From Nitrosomonas sp. UBA6494 (GTDB lineage Bacteria; Pseudomonadota; Gammaproteobacteria; Burkholderiales; Nitrosomonadaceae), in assembly GCA_002435335.1 (NCBI GenBank), contig DJMI01000080.1, forward strand, positions 1-20,242: a stretch of DNA of 20,242 bases. The letters run 5' to 3'. This document shows, piece by piece, positions 7,700 to 14,384 of this stretch. A model generated the notes under the pieces. It worked only from the letters and a program-made list of their open reading frames with translations, searched no databases and was not told where the DNA came from. Within the stretch, counting starts at the first letter, position 1, and each line of letters opens with the position of its first letter. A program made the translations under genes and the position numbers.

Positions 7700-10429
7700 T
7701 TACGGAACAGGATTAAGCTGCGCCGCGGTTAATCCTCCCTTCCAATTATCAGGCAGTTGCTGCACCCATCCGTTGTAGATATTAGGTATAGCATAAATAC
7801 CTTGCCCCCCCATTCCAGCCAAACCTACCACGCTATCGTCTTTAGGTACGGAATTATCGGCAACCAGTGAGATTCTTCCCGCAATACTAGAATTAGCCGG
7901 ATTGTTCAAATCCACATCAACGATGATTAATTGATTGGAAAATTTGCTGGTCACATAAGCATAATAACCGCCGCCTTGTTTCGCGCCGAAATTAACGCCA
8001 TGACAGCCCGGATCGCAGGGCAGCATTGCCACAACTTTATCAAGCTGTGTGTCGATAATGGTAATGCTACCGCCGGTATTGGCCGTCACCACGACACGCC
8101 CGGTCGGATCAACCGGCGTTTGTATCGGCAACACTCCCACCGTTGCCAAGCCATCTCCATCACGGTCTTTGACTGTATCCGGCCCGGTCGGGCTGATCGG
8201 ATCGTAGTCAGCTATCAAATTGATCGTCTTCAGCAAAGTACCGTCGAGCGAAGTGACGTTCATGGAATGGTCCAATAAATTGGTGGTATACACCTTGTCA
8301 ATGCCTACACCAACGGCAAGCGGGTGCGGTTCTGCTGGGAATGTACCACCGGATGGGGTACGTGCCACAATTTCACCCGAATCCGTATCGTACAAGCCGA
8401 TGTCCGAAGTAATCACGTTCGGCGTCACCACCAATTTACCATCAGCGGTTACCCAATGCCCATGTGGCCCAGCTGCTGTCTGACCTGGCAATTGCGTCAT
8501 GATCATCGGTTGCGGCGTCATAGTACCCGCCGGAATGATCCGCACACCGTTTTCCCCGTTGATAGCCACGGTGATGTCATCGTTAGTTGGGATCGTCACC
8601 ACATGTGATGGTGTATTACCGATTTGAATATTATTGATTAAAGAACCGTCTTCGCGATTGATAAACGTCAGCTTGTCGTCAAACCATTGCGTTTGAAAAA
8701 TAACCGATTGATCTCGATTACTCCACATATTGTGCGGATGGTTCATATTGATTTGCGGTAATGCAATTTTGCGTTTAATGGTCCAATTGGTGGCATCCAA
8801 AACGGTAATCGTACCCGGCTTCGTTTTACCGGCGGTTTTCTCGAACTGTGTATTAATCCATACCTCTCCAACCCCCGGTGTAGTAGGTTTAAACAAGCTC
8901 GCCAGCTTCACATCCTGACCATAGCGCGCTTCCAGTACATCTTTCAAATTAACCACCGCTCCGCCAGAAATGCGTACCGCCACACTCGGATAAGTCGGAT
9001 GCCATGCCTTAGATGAAGTAAAGTCTTGCCAGTTTTCCTGCACGGTTGCGACAAAAAACGTGCGTAATAAGCGCGTCGCCAAATCACTGCTGGTCGGCAA
9101 ACCATTGATACCCGTCACAATATCGATTGATTCACCCAAATCCAAACCTTCGGTCGCTGGGTCGTCAACGATCACAGCACCGAACATGTACGGATGGATT
9201 CTACAAGTAAATACGTACAACCCTGGCACGTCCAGCTTCAGGATCGCGCCACCTTTATAAGCTTTGGTTTGACTAAACGGAATTACGCGATGATCGCCGT
9301 GATTTGGATCATTGGCATCACTGGGCCACAATAAAGTAGTAATGGTATGTACCGCATTGGTATCCGACATGATGAAATGCACGCTACCACCCGGCGGAAT
9401 CACTTCCAGAGAATGCGTTTTTGTGACTGGACTGAGAAGATTGCTACGTATGCTTCTGAACCATCTGCCAGGCTCATCAGTGATTTCAAATGTCACTAAC
9501 CCGGGATCATCAGTAAACGGATTCAGAAAAATTTTGCCGCTCGGTGACGCACCCGCAATGCTTGCACCCGATTCACCTGCCGCCACCACATGGAATTTTC
9601 CTGCCATTCCCGCTTCCATGTGGGAAAACAAATGACAGTGGTATTGCCAATAACCGGTACCAACGCCGGAGCCGGCTTTAATTGTAAACGTGTGGCTATC
9701 GACACCATCTTGCAGCATTTTTACATCAATCATCTCCTTGCTGTTTCGATCAGGCCAGCGATGTGCATGCAAATGCCAAGTATGCCCAGGACCTAGGGAT
9801 AGGATATGAAAGCGAACAAGTTCATCCTGAACTGCCCCTAACGTCGGATTTGTCCATAATGGTATTTCGCTATTATTTACGATCTCCGCTCCCCAAAAAG
9901 TCGAACCAATCATAAACATGACAAATTCTTTGTCCAAATCAGCACGTTTGGTCGACACAATGTTACCCGCTTCATCGATAAAGCTATCTACTGCACCATC
10001 CGCACGATCTACAACAAGTGCGCCAAACAAGCCAACTAAATGAGAATCCTTGTCGTAGTATGGGAAGGTGCCAACTTCAGTGGCAGTATAAGTAAAGCTC
10101 TGGGTATCGCCAGGAGAAACCTCCAAACTGACGGGTGTCAAGCCAACCTTCAATGGTGTATTGTTAGTCAATGTAACATTCAACACATCCCCTTGCTTAA
10201 CAAACACCGTTGGTCCTGGGATGGTCGCTTCACTTGCATAAGTTGGCGTCGTTCCTTCACTACTGGTATGACTCAACATCTTGAAAGCATACTGTCCGTT
10301 CGGTAATGTCTGTGCTGACAAATGAATATTATGCGTTGCCGCCATGACAAAATTGGGTATGCATACAGCAATCAGCATCCAAAGCGCTAAAACAGTTTTC
10401 ATCGGTAAATCAAAAATAGTCGGTTTCAT
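7700..10429 (-). CDS. Long multicopper-oxidase-like subunit: degenerate cupredoxin 1, active-type cupredoxin 2, amicyanin-like cupredoxin 3, YVTN beta-propeller
   Basis: A 909-residue secreted protein with a signal peptide (cleavage near V-M-A at 28-30). Cupredoxin 1 (about 35-142) aligns with that of the upstream gene product but has lost the copper motifs: S-L-E-V-S (101-105) replaces SLHVH, and Y-Y-D-K (124-127) replaces YHDH. Cupredoxin 2 (about 165-285) has H-T-W-H-L-H (216-221) and H-C-H-x3-H-x4-M (264-275), which would supply a type 1 copper plus half of a trinuclear site. Cupredoxin 3 (about 335-423) has His361 and C-R-I-H-P-Y-M (409-415), an amicyanin-like type 1 loop. Residues about 515-900 form a YVTN-type beta-propeller. 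AAGGA precedes the ATG. The gene starts 30 bases after its partner, so the two are an operon. The substrate is unknown. Confidence 0.85.
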   Translation of the reverse strand: MKPTIFDLPMKTVLALWMLIAVCIPNFVMAATHNIHLSAQTLPNGQYAFKMLSHTSSEGTTPTYASEATIPGPTVFVKQGDVLNVTLTNNTPLKVGLTPVSLEVSPGDTQSFTYTATEVGTFPYYDKDSHLVGLFGALVVDRADGAVDSFIDEAGNIVSTKRADLDKEFVMFMIGSTFWGAEIVNNSEIPLWTNPTLGAVQDELVRFHILSLGPGHTWHLHAHRWPDRNSKEMIDVKMLQDGVDSHTFTIKAGSGVGTGYWQYHCHLFSHMEAGMAGKFHVVAAGESGASIAGASPSGKIFLNPFTDDPGLVTFEITDEPGRWFRSIRSNLLSPVTKTHSLEVIPPGGSVHFIMSDTNAVHTITTLLWPSDANDPNHGDHRVIPFSQTKAYKGGAILKLDVPGLYVFTCRIHPYMFGAVIVDDPATEGLDLGESIDIVTGINGLPTSSDLATRLLRTFFVATVQENWQDFTSSKAWHPTYPSVAVRISGGAVVNLKDVLEARYGQDVKLASLFKPTTPGVGEVWINTQFEKTAGKTKPGTITVLDATNWTIKRKIALPQINMNHPHNMWSNRDQSVIFQTQWFDDKLTFINREDGSLINNIQIGNTPSHVVTIPTNDDITVAINGENGVRIIPAGTMTPQPMIMTQLPGQTAAGPHGHWVTADGKLVVTPNVITSDIGLYDTDSGEIVARTPSGGTFPAEPHPLAVGVGIDKVYTTNLLDHSMNVTSLDGTLLKTINLIADYDPISPTGPDTVKDRDGDGLATVGVLPIQTPVDPTGRVVVTANTGGSITIIDTQLDKVVAMLPCDPGCHGVNFGAKQGGGYYAYVTSKFSNQLIIVDVDLNNPANSSIAGRISLVADNSVPKDDSVVGLAGMGGQGIYAIPNIYNGWVQQLPDNWKGGLTAAQLNPVP

Positions 10430-10459
10430 TTTTCTATCCTTTTACAAGACTTTTTCTTC

Positions 10460-11515
10460 TTAAGGTGTTACGTTAAAACTACCCGTCATATTTTGGGCAA
10501 TACCGGCAAATGTTCCATCCATATAAACAGTACTGGTACCGGCCTGCACAGCCACCACATGCTTTTCAAGTGGACCGATTGCTTTTTCTTCGATCAGCGT
10601 TTGCGTTACTGCATCAGGCCAGCTATACCCCGGTAATTTGAATTGATGGAAATTCGTTCCGAGTGCTATCAAATGAAATCGCACATTGCTGCCAGCTTGG
10701 GCAGTCAATGCTGGATTTGCCCAAACCGATGTTTGTTGGCCTGTTTGTGAATCAATAACTGTTCCTACGAAAGCATCATCGAGGATATACAGCACATAGT
10801 CTTTCTCAATGCTAGATAGCGACACTGACTGAATACTGCCACCTTGATTAATCTCAACCGTTTTCGATACCGGATTGACGATCAATGCACCGAATAGGCC
10901 TTTGTCTTCCGCACCGTTATGCGTATTCATATTATGATCGTGGTAAGGCCATGTACCTGCTGTGCCCACAGCCGCATTCCATCGGTAAGTATAGGATTGA
11001 ACCAGTGTCGCACCTTCGTCTTGGAATAAATTGATGTATTTAAGCGTACCATCGCTAACAATGTCGTAATGAACGCCGTGAACATGCAAACTCACGCTCT
11101 CATACAAATCGATTTTGTCAGGATTGGGAATAGAACTGTATAGCGTAATCTCCGCGACATCACCCTCATCCATAATAATCGTCGGACCGGGAATAATCGC
11201 TGTGGTACTGTAACGTGATGTAATATCCGATGTGATGCCTGCTGAATTGGTTACTTCATGCCGCAACATGCGATATGCCATATATTCGTAATCAGGATGC
11301 TGTTTCTCAGCATACATTTCGATACGATGAAGATTTCCGGTTGAAACTCCCTGAGCTGCCACATTTCCAGTAACAAACAAAATCGCATTGACTATCACAA
11401 GCAGGCAAATTGCCATTCGTTTTGGTATTTTATTAAGATTCTGTTTCTTCCGGTATGCAGACACAATCATCTGCAAAACACCCACCGAAAGCTCGGCACA
11501 AGCTTTGTGACTCAT
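10460..11515 (-). CDS. Short multicopper-oxidase-like subunit: two cupredoxin domains with trinuclear motifs only in domain 1
   Basis: A 351-residue secreted protein, first gene of the oxidase operon. A hydrophobic signal segment (about 34-54, V-A-A-Q at the cleavage region) follows an unusually long polar N-region. Cupredoxin 1 (about 60-215) has S-L-H-V-H-G (142-147) and Y-H-D-H (191-194), the HxHG and HxH motifs of a trinuclear copper site. Cupredoxin 2 (about 235-351) aligns with domain 2 of the next gene product but has H-Q-F-K-L-P (290-295) in place of HxxHxH and no HCH motif at all near 330-346; the chain ends there. It therefore cannot build a trinuclear cluster from its own two domains or as a homo-oligomer. 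The GTG/ATG choice is settled by GGAGGA (11524-11529), eight bases before the ATG at 11515. Confidence 0.85.
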   Translation of the reverse strand: MSHKACAELSVGVLQMIVSAYRKKQNLNKIPKRMAICLLVIVNAILFVTGNVAAQGVSTGNLHRIEMYAEKQHPDYEYMAYRMLRHEVTNSAGITSDITSRYSTTAIIPGPTIIMDEGDVAEITLYSSIPNPDKIDLYESVSLHVHGVHYDIVSDGTLKYINLFQDEGATLVQSYTYRWNAAVGTAGTWPYHDHNMNTHNGAEDKGLFGALIVNPVSKTVEINQGGSIQSVSLSSIEKDYVLYILDDAFVGTVIDSQTGQQTSVWANPALTAQAGSNVRFHLIALGTNFHQFKLPGYSWPDAVTQTLIEEKAIGPLEKHVVAVQAGTSTVYMDGTFAGIAQNMTGSFNVTP

Positions 11516-11578
11516 TTCAAATATCCTCCCCGATAATTTTCTATTATTACTGAGTGCTTGATTAAATGGATGTACAAC

Positions 11579-11608
11579 CTTATACCATTATCCCCTTTGG
11601 TTTTTCAA
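11579..11608 (-). promoter_or_regulatory. Sigma70-type promoter candidate for the MCO operon
   Basis: On the minus strand TTGAAA (11608-11603) and TATAAG (11584-11579) are each 5/6 matches, with an 18-base spacer. The leader would be about 56 bases. An alternative further upstream (TTGTAA with TATATT) is also possible in this AT-rich region. No FNR, CueR or NsrR-type palindrome was recognised here. Confidence 0.35.
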
Positions 11609-11684
11609 TTTACATTAAAATACAATAATATAAATATAAATTTGACATGTTATCGCTTACAACTAATCCAGGCAATTAGATTCT

Positions 11685-11720
11685 AAAAAAACACCCCATC
11701 GGAATACACCGATGAGGTGT
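11685..11720 (-). terminator. Rho-independent terminator of the outer-membrane protein gene
   Basis: Arms 11691-11702 and 11709-11720 pair over 12 positions with one mismatch around a 6-base loop, and on the minus strand are followed by a run of seven T (11691-11685). It lies about 150 bases after the outer-membrane protein stop codon, so the oxidase operon downstream is probably a separate transcription unit. Confidence 0.8.
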
Positions 11721-11872
11721 CAAGGCTTCGTCAGGATCTCATACTCTTCTGGCAAATACTGGCGAAGCTACTACGGAGCAACTACTTTCTAACAAAATCA
11801 TAAGCAATATTCTTGGAATAATCGCATCGAATGAAAACCAATCTTCTAATGCAATCATGAAGTTTCTTGCTT

Positions 11873-12805
11873 TTAGAAACCAACGCCAATGTAACCGCCT
11901 GCGGTCATACCATCGATCCGCACGCCATCCATCTTACCTGCGGTGACGTTATAACGGCCGTCGATACCGATGAAGAAATCCTTATAAAAATTCCAGTCAA
12001 CACCTGCACCGAAATGAACACCCGGAGCCAAGTAGGTAATCGATTCGGTGGTCGGACTTACCACATGGATTGCTAAGCCCATCGGGATAATCCAAGGCCT
12101 GATTTTGGATCCTTCAAAGAATTTGATTTTTGGTGACGCCGATAATGAAAATTGGCTAACGGTCACGCCGCGTGGATTTAATGCCCCCCCCGCAAGAATT
12201 GTCGGGTTATTAGCCAATGCATTACCCTGCGCCGTACCAAATTCTTTGTATTCAAACATCAATTCCGCGAACAATGTGGTTTTCGGCATCAACCCGAATA
12301 GATCTCGCGTCAACCCCCAATCCAGACCGGCACCTGCATACCAACCATTTTCACCGGAGCGCTCTTGCGCACCCACAGGGGCAACATCACTTCGTATGCT
12401 CGAACCGTCGCGCCTTTCCATCATATGCGCAAAACCGCCCCTAAAGAACAACTTACGTTGTTTCTCGGTCACATCCATACCCACACGCTCTTTCAATGGA
12501 TTTATCGATTGCTGTATCGCTGTATTGCTTTTCTCGATCGCATCAACCTTTTTAACGGTGGTATCGATCTTTTGTACTGTCTGACTTGTTGTTTGCTCAA
12601 TGACATTGACTTTTTGTGCCGCCTTGGAAGATTCGGATTTAACTCTTTCCAATTCTACTTGAATGGCCTGCAATCTTTCTTCCAACATTCTAATGCGATC
12701 TGCAGCCGGATCGTGAGCCATAACCTGAGTCGAAGCTAACGTTGCAAACAAAACTCCGGTGGTACAAGCTGAAGCTATTTTTACTTTCTTCAATAAATTA
12801 ATCAC
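11873..12805 (-). CDS. Outer-membrane beta-barrel protein with N-terminal coiled coil
   Basis: A 310-residue protein. Residues 1-30 are a signal peptide (cleavage after V-M-A). Residues about 34-108 form a long heptad-rich, Gln/Lys/Glu-rich coiled coil. From about 117 to the end come alternating amphipathic strands typical of a small OmpA-size beta-barrel, ending in a C-terminal phenylalanine (GGYIGVGF), the outer-membrane assembly signal. The coiled coil could trimerise or span the periplasm. The start is GTG at 12805, supported by GGAG seven bases upstream. An FNR-type box and matched -10 lie upstream. The coding strand contains a G8 tract at 12184-12191 (Gly206-Gly207). It lies upstream of the oxidase operon on the same strand, but a terminator separates them. 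No specific ligand can be assigned. Confidence 0.8.
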   Translation of the reverse strand: MINLLKKVKIASACTTGVLFATLASTQVMAHDPAADRIRMLEERLQAIQVELERVKSESSKAAQKVNVIEQTTSQTVQKIDTTVKKVDAIEKSNTAIQQSINPLKERVGMDVTEKQRKLFFRGGFAHMMERRDGSSIRSDVAPVGAQERSGENGWYAGAGLDWGLTRDLFGLMPKTTLFAELMFEYKEFGTAQGNALANNPTILAGGALNPRGVTVSQFSLSASPKIKFFEGSKIRPWIIPMGLAIHVVSPTTESITYLAPGVHFGAGVDWNFYKDFFIGIDGRYNVTAGKMDGVRIDGMTAGGYIGVGF

Positions 12806-12864
12806 ACAACTCTCCTCTCTGTAGATGAAATTTTCTTGTTATTGTTCGTAATATTGGAGTGGCC

Positions 12865-12870
12865 ATCATA
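12865..12870 (-). promoter_or_regulatory. -10 element of the FNR-type promoter of the outer-membrane protein gene
   Basis: TATGAT on the minus strand (12870-12865) is a 5/6 match to the -10 consensus. If the centre of the FNR-type box (12899.5) is placed at -41.5, this hexamer falls exactly at -12 to -7. The predicted transcription start is 12858, with a 53-base leader. Confidence 0.6.
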
Positions 12871-12892
12871 GAGAAACGTTAAAATAACAACT

Positions 12893-12906
12893 TTGATCTG
12901 CATCAA
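12893..12906. promoter_or_regulatory. FNR/ANR-type binding site (TTGAT-N4-ATCAA)
   Basis: TTGAT-CTGC-ATCAA is a perfect match to the FNR-family consensus. It lies in the divergent gap between the outer-membrane protein gene (minus) and aat (plus). Its distance to the minus-strand -10 is exactly that of a class II activator site. Read toward aat there is no -10 at the corresponding place, so the outer-membrane protein gene is the likely target. Confidence 0.75.
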
Positions 12907-12943
12907 TTTTGTTTTAATCAGAATTTTTTTCTGCAACGCCGTC

Positions 12944-13642
12944 ATGCAAAACACACAAAACCATGTCACGTTTCCGCCGGTAGAAAATGCATTAACCGAA
13001 CCCAACGGCTTATTGGCCGTTGGCGGAGATCTTTCCCCGCAAAGGCTTTTGCAGGCCTATTGCAATGGCATTTTCCCCTGGTTCAATGAAAACGATCCGA
13101 TTCTTTGGTGGAGTCCAGATCCGCGCATGGTGTTATTTCCTGATGAATTAAAAATCTCTCGCTCGTTACGCAAGGCACTCAAAAAAAGCCATTACCAAAT
13201 CCGAACCGATGATCATTTTGTTCAAGTGATGCAAGCCTGTGCCGCACCGCGAAAAGCACAAGCAGGAACCTGGATACACCCACAAATGATTTCAGCCTAT
13301 ACTGCATTGCATGAAATGGGATTGGCGCACTCGGTAGAAACCTGGATCGACGGTGAGTTAGCCGGCGGTCTTTACGGCGTTGCATTAGGCAAGGTATTTT
13401 TCGGCGAGTCGATGTTTTCGCACGTAACGGATGCATCGAAAATCGCTCTGGTACATTTAGTGAAACAGTTACAATGCTGGGGCTTTGGCATGATAGACTG
13501 CCAAGCTAAGACAGAGCATTTGGCTTCGCTCGGCGCGCGGGAAATTTCAAGAACGGAATTCAATCGACACTTAAATTTATTGATACCCGATTCCCTAACC
13601 GGCAGCAAATGGGATTTTGATTATCAATCGATAACAATGTAA
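12944..13642 (+). CDS. aat: Leucyl/phenylalanyl-tRNA--protein transferase
   Basis: A 232-residue enzyme that moves Leu or Phe from aminoacyl-tRNA to N-terminal Arg or Lys, marking proteins for ClpS/ClpAP degradation in the cytoplasm. Characteristic segments are visible: [21 protein letters not shown] near the N-terminus, [35 protein letters not shown] and the I-D-C-Q motif. I chose ATG at 12944 rather than the upstream TTG at 12893: the extra 17 residues are hydrophobic and unlike the family, they overlap the FNR-type box, and the family length is about 230. There is no strong ribosome binding site for either. Seven bases separate it from bpt, the second N-degron transferase, so they form an operon. 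Confidence 0.93.
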   Translation: MQNTQNHVTFPPVENALTEPNGLLAVGGDLSPQRLLQAYCNGIFPWFNENDPILWWSPDPRMVLFPDELKISRSLRKALKKSHYQIRTDDHFVQVMQACAAPRKAQAGTWIHPQMISAYTALHEMGLAHSVETWIDGELAGGLYGVALGKVFFGESMFSHVTDASKIALVHLVKQLQCWGFGMIDCQAKTEHLASLGAREISRTEFNRHLNLLIPDSLTGSKWDFDYQSITM

Positions 13643-13649
13643 AAATTTC

Positions 13650-14354
13650 GTGCTCAAGCTACATACAACCAGCCCCTATTCTTGCAGTTATTTACCCGGG
13701 AAACTTGCATGCTCGGAAGTCGTTACGCCGGACCATCCCATACCAGCACACGCTTACGGCAAATTAATACAAGCCGGTTTCCGACGCAGCGGTCATTATA
13801 TTTACCGCCTTCGCTGCGAGCTTTGTCATGCTTGCTTATCGGTTCGCGTACAAGTAAAAAACTTTTCCCCCAATCGGACTCAACGTCGCGCATGGAAACA
13901 ACACCAATCATTACTTCCGTCACATCACGCATTACATTACAAAGCTTCGCACTACAGTCTTTATCAACGCTATCAAGCAAAGCGACACGCGGGTGGCGGC
14001 ATGGATCTGGATTGCTTAGAACAGTACCGCAATTTTTTACTGCAAAGCCATGTCGATTCCAGATTGATCGAATTTCATGACAACCACCGCTTGTGCATGG
14101 TCAGCATCGTTGATCTACTGCCAGACGGTCTGTCTTCGGTCTACACTTTCTTCGATGCAGACACGCCTCGTACCAGTTATGGCACATACAGCATCTTATG
14201 GCAGATCGAATTATGCCGCGAGCTCGGTTTGGATTATCTGTATTTGGGTTACTGGATCAAAGCAAATCGAAAGATGCGCTATAAAACCAACTTTCAACCG
14301 CTGGAAGTGTTAATCGACGGCTACTGGCACTTACTTGATCCCGATCTGTTGTGA
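13650..14354 (+). CDS. bpt: Leucyl-tRNA--protein (Asp/Glu) transferase, Ate1-like
   Basis: A 234-residue bacterial arginyltransferase homologue. Bpt attaches Leu from leucyl-tRNA to N-terminal Asp or Glu, feeding the same ClpS/ClpAP route as Aat. The family pattern is clear: T-x-P-Y-S-C-S-Y-L-P-G near the N-terminus, G-F-R-R-S-G-x-x-x-Y-R-x-x-C-x-x-C-x-A-C (about 44-63), F-x-P-N-R-T-Q-R-R-A-W-K, and in the C-terminal GNAT-like half Y-x-F-F-D, SYGTYSILWQIELCRELGLDYLYLGYWI and M-R-Y-K-x-x-F-x-P-L-E. The start is GTG at 13650 with no obvious Shine-Dalgarno, seven bases after the aat stop, suggesting coupling. The length is near the usual 235-250. Confidence 0.93.
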   Translation: MLKLHTTSPYSCSYLPGKLACSEVVTPDHPIPAHAYGKLIQAGFRRSGHYIYRLRCELCHACLSVRVQVKNFSPNRTQRRAWKQHQSLLPSHHALHYKASHYSLYQRYQAKRHAGGGMDLDCLEQYRNFLLQSHVDSRLIEFHDNHRLCMVSIVDLLPDGLSSVYTFFDADTPRTSYGTYSILWQIELCRELGLDYLYLGYWIKANRKMRYKTNFQPLEVLIDGYWHLLDPDLL

Positions 14355-14370
14355 ACCGAAGTTCGGTTCA
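14352..14370. repeat. 19-base palindrome spanning the bpt stop and pyrD leader
   Basis: TGAACCGAA-G-TTCGGTTCA has perfect 9-base arms around one central base and includes the bpt TGA stop. A TACAAT hexamer (14374-14379) follows immediately, and the pyrD ATG is at 14385. It can be read as a DNA operator or, in RNA, as a 7-base-pair hairpin with a five-base loop. Confidence 0.7.
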
Positions 14371-14384
14371 AGGTACAATTCCTT

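Larger units (their letters stand above)
11516..11872. other. Intergenic region between the MCO operon and the outer-membrane protein gene
   Basis: These 357 bases hold no convincing gene. The part next to the outer-membrane protein gene (11721-11872) is its 3' untranslated region, in which CTTCGTCA and TGGCGAAG (about 11725-11767) can pair imperfectly. The gene's terminator is at 11685-11720. The remainder, an AT-rich stretch (11600-11660), holds the oxidase operon promoter candidate and ribosome binding site. Confidence 0.6.

Noticed and set aside
7999..8016. CDPGCH in the propeller as a haem c attachment site
   Set aside because: It has three residues between the cysteines (C-x3-C-H) rather than two, lies in a propeller loop, and no axial-ligand context is visible; a disulfide is as likely.
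12048..12584. 178-residue plus-strand frame inside the outer-membrane protein gene
   Set aside because: Antisense to a well-supported gene with signal peptide, ribosome binding site and terminator; its translation is rich in Pro/Ser/Asn with no recognisable domain.
12893..12943. Upstream TTG extension of aat
   Set aside because: The added residues are hydrophobic and unlike Aat N-termini, lack a ribosome binding site, and coincide with the FNR-type box; ATG at 12944 gives the normal length.
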